Source: Phyllobacterium sp. 21LDTY02-6 (lineage in GTDB: Bacteria > Pseudomonadota > Alphaproteobacteria > Rhizobiales > Rhizobiaceae). From it: 64,000 bases of DNA. The translations under genes and the position numbers were made by a program. The notes beneath the pieces were generated by a model that ran no database searches, was not told the DNA's origin, and worked only from the letters and a program-made list of their open reading frames with translations. Position 1 is the stretch's first letter, and each line of letters opens with the position of its first letter. Below, one piece after another: positions 55,338-64,000 of the stretch. The stretch is taken from NCBI RefSeq assembly GCF_023554255.2, contig NZ_JAMJWD020000003.1:310001-374000 (forward strand). The letters are read 5' to 3'.

Positions 55338-56201
55338 ATGCGCCGCGGACGTTCGCTGCCCTATGTTTTTCTCGGTCCGACCCTGGGCATCCTGATCGTG
55401 CTGGCGCTCGTGCCGACGATCTATGCCTTCAATATCTCACTGCAGAACCGCACGCTGGCGCAGCCGCAGGCCGACTATGTATGGTTCGCCAATTACGTCG
55501 TGCTGTTTTCCGATGCGCGCTTCCTCAATGCGCTCTGGGTATCGTTCAAGTGGGAGATCCTCAGCGTCACCGCCACCATGGTGACAGGCATCGTGCTCGC
55601 CATCGCCATGTTCGAGGCGGCCGGGCCGAGAATGCGCAACGTTCTCTGCGTGCTCTTCATAATCCCGGTGCTGCTGCCGCGCGTCTGCGCGGCCTTCGTC
55701 TGGAAATTCTCGTTTCATCCCCTCTATGGCGCGCTGACCTGGCCGGTACGCGAACTCACCGGCAGCACGCCTGACATATTGTCGACGCCATGGGGCGCGC
55801 TGCTGGCGGTGGCGTTCGTCGATGTCTGGCAATGGGGCCTGTTCTTCGCCGTCATCATTCTCAAACTGCTGGAATCGCTGCCGCCGCAACCTTTGGAAGC
55901 CGCCCGGATCGACCGCGCGGCACGCTGGGAAGTGCATCGCTTCGTCACGCTGCCTATGCTGAAGGCTCCGCTCATCAGCCTGCTTCTGGTCAAGGCGATC
56001 GAAAGCCTGCGCTCCTTCGACCTGGTCTATGTCATGACCCGCGGCGGCCCCGGTATCTCCACGGAAACGCTCGACATGTACGCCTATTCGCAAGGCTTCA
56101 TCGAATCCGGCAAGATCTCGTACGCCTCGTCGATGGCGGTCATCATGATGGTGTTGACGGTCGTGACATTCACCGTCACCTGGAAGAGGCTGAACCGATG
56201 A
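55338..56201 (+). CDS. Sugar ABC permease, MalF/UgpA type
   Basis: A 287-residue permease with six membrane spans and the EAA loop EAARIDRAARWEVHRFVTLPML. It lies 68 bp after the binding-protein gene, and the next permease overlaps its stop by ATGA. Confidence 0.92.
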   Translation: MRRGRSLPYVFLGPTLGILIVLALVPTIYAFNISLQNRTLAQPQADYVWFANYVVLFSDARFLNALWVSFKWEILSVTATMVTGIVLAIAMFEAAGPRMRNVLCVLFIIPVLLPRVCAAFVWKFSFHPLYGALTWPVRELTGSTPDILSTPWGALLAVAFVDVWQWGLFFAVIILKLLESLPPQPLEAARIDRAARWEVHRFVTLPMLKAPLISLLLVKAIESLRSFDLVYVMTRGGPGISTETLDMYAYSQGFIESGKISYASSMAVIMMVLTVVTFTVTWKRLNR

Positions 56202-57016
56202 AAGTCTCGACGCTTCTGCTCAGGCTGCTGCTGGTGCTGGCCGCCGCCTTCGTCGTCCTGCCGCTGCTGTGGACCCTGCTCAACGCCTTCAAGACCAATG
56301 CCGACCTGTTGGTCAGCACGCCGAAGCTGTTCTTCCAGCCGGTCCTGGACAATATGAGCTATGTGCTCAATCGACGCTCGGTCGCGCGGGCGCTCACCAA
56401 TTCGCTGGTCATCTGCACGAGTGCCGTGGTGCTCGGCGCCGTGCTTGGCGTGCCGGCAGCCTATGTCATCGCCAGGTTCAAGAACCGCCTGACGGCCGAG
56501 GCGCAGTTCTTCGTGCTGTCCCTGCGCTTTCTGCCGCCTGTGGCGATCGCCATCCCGATGCTGGTCATCTGGCTCGGCCTCGACCTCTATGATACGCGCG
56601 TCTCGCTGATCATCACCTATCTGATCGTCACCGCCTCGATCACCATCTGGCTCTCGGTGCCGGCCTTCGAGCGGGTGAGCCTGCAGGTCGAAGAGGCGGC
56701 GAGGGTCGATGGATTGGGGCCATACGGCACGTTCTTCCGCATCGCGCTGCCGATTGCGCGCTTCCAGGTCTTCGGCGCCATCGCCTTTTCGTTCGTGCTG
56801 GTCTGGAACGAGTTCCTTCTCGCCATGATGCTTACCACGTCCAAGGCCAAGACCCTGCCGATCATTGCATCCGAAATGTCCCAGCTCGGAATGAACGTTC
56901 CCTGGGGCATTCTCAACGCCGCCGTCGTTCTCCTGTCGCTGCCACCTCTCATTCTGCTTGGAGTTCTGGCGGGCGGGCTCAATGCAGCATTCTCGAAGAA
57001 AAATAATCAAGGTTGA
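56198..57016 (+). CDS. Sugar ABC permease, MalG/UgpE type
   Basis: A 272-residue permease with six spans and the EAA loop [21 protein letters not shown]. It overlaps the upstream permease by four bases and is followed after five bases by the dehydrogenase gene. Confidence 0.92.
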   Translation: MKVSTLLLRLLLVLAAAFVVLPLLWTLLNAFKTNADLLVSTPKLFFQPVLDNMSYVLNRRSVARALTNSLVICTSAVVLGAVLGVPAAYVIARFKNRLTAEAQFFVLSLRFLPPVAIAIPMLVIWLGLDLYDTRVSLIITYLIVTASITIWLSVPAFERVSLQVEEAARVDGLGPYGTFFRIALPIARFQVFGAIAFSFVLVWNEFLLAMMLTTSKAKTLPIIASEMSQLGMNVPWGILNAAVVLLSLPPLILLGVLAGGLNAAFSKKNNQG

Positions 57017-57021
57017 ATCCC

Positions 57022-58067
57022 ATGAAAGCACTTGTCCTGGAGCGCGTCGGTGAACTCAAATTGCGCGATATCGATCTGGCCCGGAATATGGGCGCGGACG
57101 ACGTCCGCATCCGTCTCCATACGGTCGGCGTCTGCGGCAGCGACGTACATTATTACACCCATGGCCGCATCGGCGATTTCGTGGTCAACGCACCCATGGT
57201 TCTGGGGCACGAGGCTGCCGGCACCGTGACCGAGGTCGGCGCCAACGTCACCGATCTCAAGCCGGGCGACCGCGTCTGCATGGAGCCGGGAATTCCCGAC
57301 CCATTGTCGCGCGCCTCGCGCCTTGGCCTCTATAATGTCGATCCGGCCGTCACTTTCTGGGCAACGCCGCCCGTGCACGGCGTGCTGTGCCCGGAAACGA
57401 TCCATCCTGCCAGCTTCACCTATAAACTGCCGGACAACGTCTCCTTCGCGGAAGGCGCGATGGTCGAGCCCTTCGCCGTTGGCATGCAGGCCGCTGCCCG
57501 CGCGCGGATCACGCCTGGCGACACGGCCGTGGTGACTGGCTGCGGAACGATCGGCATCATGGTGGCGTTGGCTGCCCTGGCCGGTGGCTGCTCGCGGGTG
57601 CTGATCTCGGATGTTTCCGCACCAAAACTGAAACTGGCCGAGACATATGACGGCGTAACCGGCATCAATCTGCGAGAGCAAAGCCTTGTCGATGCAGTCA
57701 ATGACGCCACTGGCGGCTGGGGTGCGGATATCGTCTTCGAATGCTCGGGTGCGCCGGCTGCGGTCGCCGATCTCTTCAAGGTCGTGCGGCCGGGCGGGAC
57801 GGTGGTCCTGGTCGGTCTGCCGCCTGAACCGGTGCCGATGGACATTGCCGCTGCCTGCTCGCGCGAATGCCGCATCGAGACCGTGTTCCGCTATGCCAAC
57901 GTGTTCGATCGCGCCCTCGCTCTTATCGCGGCGGGCAAGGTCGACCTGAAGCCGCTGATCTCCGGCACCTTCGCCTTCGAACAATCCATCGCGGCCTTCG
58001 AGCGCGCTGCCGAGGGACGTCCGGAGGATGTGAAACTGCAGATCATCCTGGACGAGGAGGTGCACTG

Positions 58068-58068
<1 letters not shown>
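57022..58068 (+). CDS. Polyol dehydrogenase, xylitol/sorbitol type
   Basis: A 348-residue zinc MDR enzyme. The catalytic-zinc residues appear as Cys38 ([10 protein letters not shown]), His63 and Glu64 (LGHEAAG). The four-cysteine structural-zinc loop is missing ([14 protein letters not shown] instead), as in some bacterial xylitol dehydrogenases and sorbitol dehydrogenases. The FWATPPVHG segment is characteristic of that subgroup. It should oxidise a polyol to the ketose with NAD. It is embedded between the permease and ATPase genes of a sugar importer, so it probably acts on the imported polyol. Xylitol versus sorbitol/arabitol cannot be settled here. Confidence 0.82.
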
Positions 58069-59132
<1,064 letters not shown>

Positions 59133-59155
59133 GAGCCTTCGACAAGCGGCCTGGT

Positions 59156-60388
59156 TCAGCCAGGCTGACTTGCCTGGCTGGCGTGGCGGGGAAGGAGCGT
59201 CGCCGCGACAATGGCTCCGATGATGGCGATTGCCACGACCGTACCGATCCAAACCCCATATAGTCCCCATCCCAGGATGAACCCGGCGAAAACCGGCGAA
59301 GCAATATCCATTACCGCGGCCAGTGCCTGGCCGGCTCCCATGGCGGCCCCGTGCCTGCCGGGTGGAATGTGGAGGGAGAGCGCCGCCAGATAGGTTGGCT
59401 TTGCAAGAGCGTCGCCCGTGCTGATGCAGAGGACGGCAAAGGCGAGCACGGGGACGGAATTGGCTACCCCGGCGCTGATGACGCCCGTGCAGATGAGGGC
59501 AAAGATCAGGATGATCAGCTGGTGTTCCGAGAAGACGCGGCCGAACCATCGTATCAGGAAAAGCTGGACCACGACGTTGATCGCGCCGTCCGCTGCTATG
59601 ACGTAGCTGAACTCGCGCGCTCCCAGCGCATGGCCGTTCCAGACGAATTTGTCGGCAAGGAACAGCGGCAGCTGCGACGTATACATGCCGAAGGCGAGGA
59701 AATGGCACAGCATGACGATGAGGAGAATGCGGACTACCGGAGAGGCGGTTATCGCCCATAGCGACACCTTGGCAGGATCGGGCTCGCCGGCGGATGGCCG
59801 CACTACCGTGTCGCCTTTGAGCCAGAAGGTGGTGACGATGATGCCGGAAATCGACAGGGCCAGCGCCAGATAGATCGGCGTGGTCAGTGAAATTTCCGAC
59901 AGGATGCTCGAAAGACCGGCGCCGACGATTGCTCCGAGACCGAGGCCGGCATTGACGATCCCGATCGCCTGACGCCGTGTCGCCACCGTGCTCTTGTCCG
60001 CTGCATAGGCGATTGCGGCCGAGAAGTTGCCGGCGGTGAGACCGAAGAGAAAGCGGGCGAGCATGACGATGAAGATGCTCTGCGCCACGGCGAGCAGCAA
60101 CAGGCTCGCCACCGCCACGAACTGGCTCGCCAGAAGCACCCTTTTGCGTCCGAAACGGTCGGACAACTGGCCGAGCAAGGGCGAGGCTGCGGATTGGCTG
60201 ATCGCCTCCGTGGCAAGGACGAGGCCGAAGATCAGAGGGCTCGCACCCATGGCACGCAGATAGAACGGCAGCACAGGCAGCACCGCCCCGACGCCAGCCG
60301 CATAAAGCGCGACAATGGCGAACAGCGGCAGCATCAATTGCCAATCCAGCCGATCCGATACGCCGTTCAGACTGGCGCCGGCGCTCAT
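59156..60388 (-). CDS. MFS exporter (DHA1/TetA-like)
   Basis: A 410-residue major facilitator with 12 hydrophobic spans. Motif A is clear (GQLSDRFGRKRVLL after span 2) and a motif C-like GLGLGAIVGAGL lies in span 5, the mark of drug:H+ antiporters. ATG at 60388 overlaps the monooxygenase stop (ATGA), so the two are translationally coupled. It converges with the sugar ATPase gene. Confidence 0.87.
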   Translation of the reverse strand: MSAGASLNGVSDRLDWQLMLPLFAIVALYAAGVGAVLPVLPFYLRAMGASPLIFGLVLATEAISQSAASPLLGQLSDRFGRKRVLLASQFVAVASLLLLAVAQSIFIVMLARFLFGLTAGNFSAAIAYAADKSTVATRRQAIGIVNAGLGLGAIVGAGLSSILSEISLTTPIYLALALSISGIIVTTFWLKGDTVVRPSAGEPDPAKVSLWAITASPVVRILLIVMLCHFLAFGMYTSQLPLFLADKFVWNGHALGAREFSYVIAADGAINVVVQLFLIRWFGRVFSEHQLIILIFALICTGVISAGVANSVPVLAFAVLCISTGDALAKPTYLAALSLHIPPGRHGAAMGAGQALAAVMDIASPVFAGFILGWGLYGVWIGTVVAIAIIGAIVAATLLPRHASQASQPG

Positions 60389-61905
60389 TTTGAAGCATTT
60401 TCGAGCTGAAACAGGGCCACGCGGTCGAAATAGGTTTCGAGATTCGCGGTCCGGTCTTCGCCAAGGATCAGGATCGCGCCGACATAGCCATCCGGGCGGA
60501 TCAGGGCACATTCGCCCGGCTCGAGTGCATAGGCGTCGCCGACATGGCCCCAGCTATCGACGATATCGCCCTTCGGACCGATGTGATGCACATGGAGGCC
60601 GGGACGCGGCGTGATCGTCCCGCGGGCCGCTTCATCGACGAGCAGCGTCCAATGGGGCCCCTGGAACAGCTGGAACAGCCGCGTTGCCTGGCCGGCGGCA
60701 CCCTCGACCGGGGCGTCGGGCGCCCGGTCTCCGGGCTGCAACATGCCGCTGCGTTTGCCGAGCTGTCTTGACAGCAGCGAGTCCGGATAGCCGATATCGA
60801 GCTGCCGCACTTCGCGGTCACGGCGCATCTGGCCCTGCTTGTCCGTGCCGAGCAGCCGGGTGGAAAGTTCGAGCACGGATTGCGCGATCGGCCGCCGCTC
60901 CGCCTCATAGGTGTCGAGCAGGCGCCCGTCGGCACCACCGAGCGCGGCGGCGAGTTTCCAGCCGAGATTATAGGCATCCTGCACGCTGGTGTTCAGGCCC
61001 TGGCCGCCGGTCGGCGGGTGGATATGGGCTGCATCGCCGACGAGGAAGACGCGGCCGACGCGGTAGCGGTCTGCAAGCCGGGCATTCATCGCATAGGCGG
61101 ACGCCCAGGAAACCGACCCGACCCGCACATCGCTGCGACCCGTCCGCTCGGCGACCATCCGCTCGAGGCCCTCGGCCGACAGATCGGCCTCGCCTTCGGG
61201 CGGAATGGGTGCCTGTATCTGGAACAGGTCGGTGCCGGCAAGCGGGCAGATCGCGACCATCCGGTCGCTATCGCCGCCATTGAAACGGTGCCAGGCGTCG
61301 CGATCGAGCCCGGTCAGGGTTACATCCGCCACGATTGCCCGCACGCCCAGCGTCTTGCCGGGAAAGTCGATGCCGAGCGCATTGCGGACGAAGCTGCGCC
61401 CCCCATCCGCCCCGACAAGGTAACGGACGCGCAAGGTCTGCTCGCCATCCGGACCCGAAAGGCGTACGGCGACGCTGTCCTCGTCCTGCTCGAAGCCGAC
61501 CAGCTCACGGCCAAACTCCACCCTTTGGCCGAGCTCGGCCAGCCGCGCGCGCATGATCCGTTCCGTGAGGAATTGCGGGATCATCAGCGCGGCTTGGTAG
61601 GGCTCAGCCGGTGTGGGATCGGCGTGCTCGCCGGTTTGCTTCTCGGCAAAGCTGCCATCGTCGCGATACTCGCGCACTGCAGGATAAAGACCGCCGGCGG
61701 CAACGATCCTGTCGAGAATGCCGAGATCTTCGAAAATCTCCTGCGTCCGGGGCTGGATGCCCTTGCCGCGCGAACCGGCGAAAGCTTCGCCATTCTTCTC
61801 GACCAGGCGAAAAGACACGCCGCGTCGCGCAAGTTCGATTCCCAGCGTCAGGCCAGCCGCTCCCGCACCGCAGATGAGCACATCTGCCGCAAAACCATTT
61901 GTCAT
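60385..61905 (-). CDS. FAD-dependent aromatic monooxygenase (PheA/TfdB/Rox family)
   Basis: A 506-residue class A flavin monooxygenase. The three fingerprints are intact: LICGAGAAGLTLGIELARRG (GXGXXG), GADGGRSFVRNALG (DG) and VFLVGDAAHIHPPTGGQGLN (GD), followed by a thioredoxin-like C-terminal region of about 120 residues. Family members hydroxylate phenols or inactivate polyketide drugs such as rifamycins. AAGGAGA precedes the ATG at 61905. It is divergent from a MarR regulator and coupled to an MFS exporter, suggesting detoxification or antibiotic resistance. The substrate is unknown. Confidence 0.87.
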   Translation of the reverse strand: MTNGFAADVLICGAGAAGLTLGIELARRGVSFRLVEKNGEAFAGSRGKGIQPRTQEIFEDLGILDRIVAAGGLYPAVREYRDDGSFAEKQTGEHADPTPAEPYQAALMIPQFLTERIMRARLAELGQRVEFGRELVGFEQDEDSVAVRLSGPDGEQTLRVRYLVGADGGRSFVRNALGIDFPGKTLGVRAIVADVTLTGLDRDAWHRFNGGDSDRMVAICPLAGTDLFQIQAPIPPEGEADLSAEGLERMVAERTGRSDVRVGSVSWASAYAMNARLADRYRVGRVFLVGDAAHIHPPTGGQGLNTSVQDAYNLGWKLAAALGGADGRLLDTYEAERRPIAQSVLELSTRLLGTDKQGQMRRDREVRQLDIGYPDSLLSRQLGKRSGMLQPGDRAPDAPVEGAAGQATRLFQLFQGPHWTLLVDEAARGTITPRPGLHVHHIGPKGDIVDSWGHVGDAYALEPGECALIRPDGYVGAILILGEDRTANLETYFDRVALFQLENASK

Positions 61906-61927
61906 TTGTATCTCCTTGTGTGTAAGA

Positions 61928-61990
61928 TGCACATAATAGCAAAGTGGCAGGGCAGTCAATGAGAAATGTGAAAAATACACATATTAGCAG
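61928..61990. promoter_or_regulatory. Putative MarR operator pair (direct repeats)
   Basis: TGCACATAATAGCAA (61928-61942) and TACACATATTAGCAG (61976-61990) are direct repeats sharing CACATAwTAGCA, 48 bp apart. They span the monooxygenase-marR divergent region; the second lies in the first codons of marR. Confidence 0.55.
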
Positions 61991-62459
61991 CAACCAGATC
62001 CGCCAGCTTCACAGTGCGCTGATCGATATCGTCAGCGTCATGAACCGGCCGCAGCGCGACGAGCAGATGGTGCGGGAGGCCGGAATCGCGCTTGACCGCG
62101 CGCTGTTTCCGCTGCTGGTCGGGATCGAGCGGCTCGGGCCCATAGGCATTGTGGAACTCGCCGACCGGTCCGGCCGCGACTACACGACGGTCAGCCGCCA
62201 GGTGGCAAAACTGGAAAGCCTGGGGCTCGCCGCGCGCCGGCAGAGCGAAGCCGACCGCCGCGTGACGGAAGCCATCGTGACGCCGAAGGGCAAGGCGATG
62301 ACCGACAAGATCGACACGGCGCGGGAAAGGATCGTCCGCTCGACCTTCCAGAGCTGGGATGCGCACGATGTCGAGGAACTGGTACGGCTTATGCGGAAAT
62401 TTGCCGATGCCATGAACGACCTGCCGGAAGAAACGCTGATGCCGGAAAACAAGGCGTAA
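61959..62459 (+). CDS. MarR-family transcriptional regulator
   Basis: A 166-residue winged-helix regulator: IGIVELADRSGRDYTTVSRQ recognition region, wing AARRQSEADRRVTEAIVTPKG, and flanking dimerisation helices. The ATG at 61959 has only a weak GGCAGGG site. Divergent from the monooxygenase-MFS operon and probably its repressor, released by the toxic substrate. Confidence 0.9.
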   Translation: MRNVKNTHISSNQIRQLHSALIDIVSVMNRPQRDEQMVREAGIALDRALFPLLVGIERLGPIGIVELADRSGRDYTTVSRQVAKLESLGLAARRQSEADRRVTEAIVTPKGKAMTDKIDTARERIVRSTFQSWDAHDVEELVRLMRKFADAMNDLPEETLMPENKA

Positions 62460-62623
62460 GGCTGGCGGGCAGCTTCACACGGCGAGTTCGGTTTCGCGGT
62501 CGAACTGGTGCCGGGCGAAAGCGACCGTGCACCACCGCGCGACTGAACCATGGAAGGCCGTCCATCATCGCGCCACAATTGCCGTGAGTTATGATCTGGC
62601 CAAACCATAACCGAGAGCTATCG

Positions 62624-63550
62624 ATGGATATCAACATCGCCCTGAAAGCCTTCATCCGCACCGTCGAGAAGGGCTCGATAACCGGCGCCGCGCGCGACCT
62701 CGGCGTCTCGCAGCCCGCGGTCACCAAGCACCTTTTGAACCTCGAACGGCATCTGCGCACGCGGCTCCTGGAACGATCGTCCAAAAGCGTGCGCCCAACC
62801 GTGCATGGTCTCGAATTATACGAGGCTAGCCGTGTCGCGATCGCCTCGATCGATGCCGCCCTTGAAGGTGTCCGTCTCAATGCCGGAGAGATCGAGGGTG
62901 ATTTGCGCATTCACGCGCCGTCCTGTATCGGCGCCAGGCACCTGCAAGGGATGGTGGCAGATTTCCAGGACGAGCACCCGGCTGTCATGATCGAGCTCGC
63001 ACTGGACGACCGCACTGTCGACCTGGTCTACGACAATTTCGATCTCACCCTCCGCTACGGCAGGATCGAGGACCAGGAGGTCGTCGCCCGCAAGGTCGGC
63101 TGGGTGCAGCGCTTTCTCGTCGCCTCGCCGATCTATCTCGATAAAATTGGCGACATCCACGATCCGCAACAACTTTCCGAGCTGGATGTCGTTGCGACCT
63201 CCAAGACCTTGTCGCCCCGAAATACGGTAACGCTGGTGCATGCGGACAGGACGATGGAAGAAGTTGCTATCAGGCCGGTTCTGAAGACCAATAATGCACA
63301 GGTCATGATCAGCGCTCTCCTGCGCGGCCGGGGCGTCGGTCTGGTTCAGAGAAACCTCGTTTCCGAATTGATTGACCAGGGTGATCTCGTCCGCGTCCTG
63401 CCGGAATACGCGCTGAAGCCCACCGAGGCATATCTTGCCTATCCGTCGACGAAATTCATGCGGCCGGTGGTGCGGGCATTTACGGATTTCGTCATTCCGA
63501 GACTGCGGGCCATCAAGGGAATTTCGCGCGATCCCGGCGTCTTCGACTAG
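62624..63550 (+). CDS. LysR-family transcriptional regulator
   Basis: A 308-residue regulator with the N-terminal helix-turn-helix (AFIRTVEKGSITGAARDLG, SQPAVTKHLLNLERHLRTR) and a periplasmic-binding-protein-like effector domain. ATG at 62624 follows CGAGAG. The neighbouring gene upstream is marR on the same strand, 164 bp away; there is no divergent partner within the window, so its target is unclear. Confidence 0.9.
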   Translation: MDINIALKAFIRTVEKGSITGAARDLGVSQPAVTKHLLNLERHLRTRLLERSSKSVRPTVHGLELYEASRVAIASIDAALEGVRLNAGEIEGDLRIHAPSCIGARHLQGMVADFQDEHPAVMIELALDDRTVDLVYDNFDLTLRYGRIEDQEVVARKVGWVQRFLVASPIYLDKIGDIHDPQQLSELDVVATSKTLSPRNTVTLVHADRTMEEVAIRPVLKTNNAQVMISALLRGRGVGLVQRNLVSELIDQGDLVRVLPEYALKPTEAYLAYPSTKFMRPVVRAFTDFVIPRLRAIKGISRDPGVFD

Positions 63551-63655
63551 GGGTCATAACCTTCGGTTATCCAGGGCATCACCGATCCACCTATGGAAGA
63601 CTGGCGGGTTCACAGGCTTATGTTGGAGCAGAGCCGGCATGCCGGCGTCAAACAT

Positions 63656-64000
63656 ATGGATCGCGAACCTACCCAGATGCAGAATCCTCCGAGCTTGATT
63701 TCCCGCCGGTGTTTCCTCGCCGGCTCATTGACCGCGCCCGTGCTTTTGAGCGGATGTATGACGACCGGCGACAGCGGCGCCGCGCCGTCACCCGCTGCCA
63801 CGCCGGCTGCGCCGGAGACTACGGAACTCGAGGCACGCTATGCTGCCTTCGAGGATGGCGGCCATCTGGTGCCGGCAGTTCCGTACAAGAAGATGAACCC
63901 GGAATTCCTGCGCCAGCGGGTAATTGACCCCACCGGGGAGGCGCCGGGAACGGTCGTCGTCGATACGCCGAGGCGCTTCCTCTATCTGGTCGAACAAGGC
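63656..64000 (+). CDS. L,D-transpeptidase-like lipoprotein (partial)
   Basis: About 115 N-terminal residues before the window edge. The signal region SRRCFLAGSLTAPVLLSGC carries a lipobox (LSGC, Cys near residue 34). It is followed by an Ala/Pro-rich linker and a segment YKKMNPEFLRQRVIDPTGEAPGT (core MNPEFLRQRV) leading into TVVVDTPRRFLYLVEQG, the usual entry of a YkuD domain in rhizobial ErfK/YbiS/YcfS proteins. The catalytic Cys would lie beyond the window. Starts at 63620, 63656 and 63677 are all in frame and none has a strong ribosome site. Confidence 0.75.
   Translation, partial: MDREPTQMQNPPSLISRRCFLAGSLTAPVLLSGCMTTGDSGAAPSPAATPAAPETTELEARYAAFEDGGHLVPAVPYKKMNPEFLRQRVIDPTGEAPGTVVVDTPRRFLYLVEQG

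Overview
The window reads as an alphaproteobacterial secondary replicon (megaplasmid or chromid), most likely from the order Hyphomicrobiales and perhaps Brucella/Ochrobactrum-like. The main reason is a complete repABC replication/partition operon at 46.5-50.2 kb, with twin parS-type palindromes and a counter-transcribed RNA locus. Dense ABC-transporter operons, mostly GC-rich coding sequence, short 4-base ATGA/GTGA overlaps and ~100-bp palindromic intergenic repeats fit the same group. The genus is inference; no rRNA, tRNA, CRISPR array or transposase was seen.

Layout. 0-1.1 kb: 5' part of an unknown protein with a long-period internal repeat. 1.3-9.8 kb: a catabolic operon (CoA ligase, enoyl-CoA hydratase, NAD(P)-binding protein, polyamine-type ABC importer) divergent from an IclR regulator. 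9.9-14.0 kb: a three-subunit HcnABC-like amine/imino-acid dehydrogenase plus L-2-hydroxyglutarate oxidase; operator-like sites link it to the IclR locus. 14.0-20.9 kb: a dipeptide-type ABC importer with 5-dehydro-4-deoxyglucarate dehydratase and a FadR-type regulator. 21.1-25.6 kb: an isochorismatase-like hydrolase and a large autotransporter whose passenger carries a complete PAP2 acid-phosphatase signature. 26.5-33.3 kb: mevalonate catabolism (HMG-CoA lyase, class II HMG-CoA reductase) with a MocR regulator, a TctA-type permease and an exported SMP-30 lactonase. 33.3-45.4 kb: a D-apiose importer and degradation operon with a RuBisCO-like decarboxylase, divergent from a GntR regulator. 46.5-50.2 kb: repABC. 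50.3-53.9 kb: HxlR regulator, MDR oxidoreductase, a second saccharopine-dehydrogenase-like protein and an AraC regulator. 54.0-59.1 kb: a polyol/sugar ABC importer with a xylitol/sorbitol-type dehydrogenase. 59.2-62.5 kb: MFS exporter, FAD monooxygenase and MarR regulator. 62.6-64.0 kb: a LysR regulator and the start of an L,D-transpeptidase-like lipoprotein.

How it works together. The window is a run of self-contained uptake-plus-catabolism cassettes, nearly all with a divergent or adjacent regulator and visible operator-like inverted repeats. Intercistronic hairpins follow each of the four binding-protein genes that head ABC operons. The strongest candidates for new biology are the phosphatase-autotransporter fusion and the mevalonate locus with its own permease and exported lactonase. 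Intergenic repeats at 25.7-26.4 kb and 45.8-46.3 kb are two copies of one composite element, one of them next to the replication origin.
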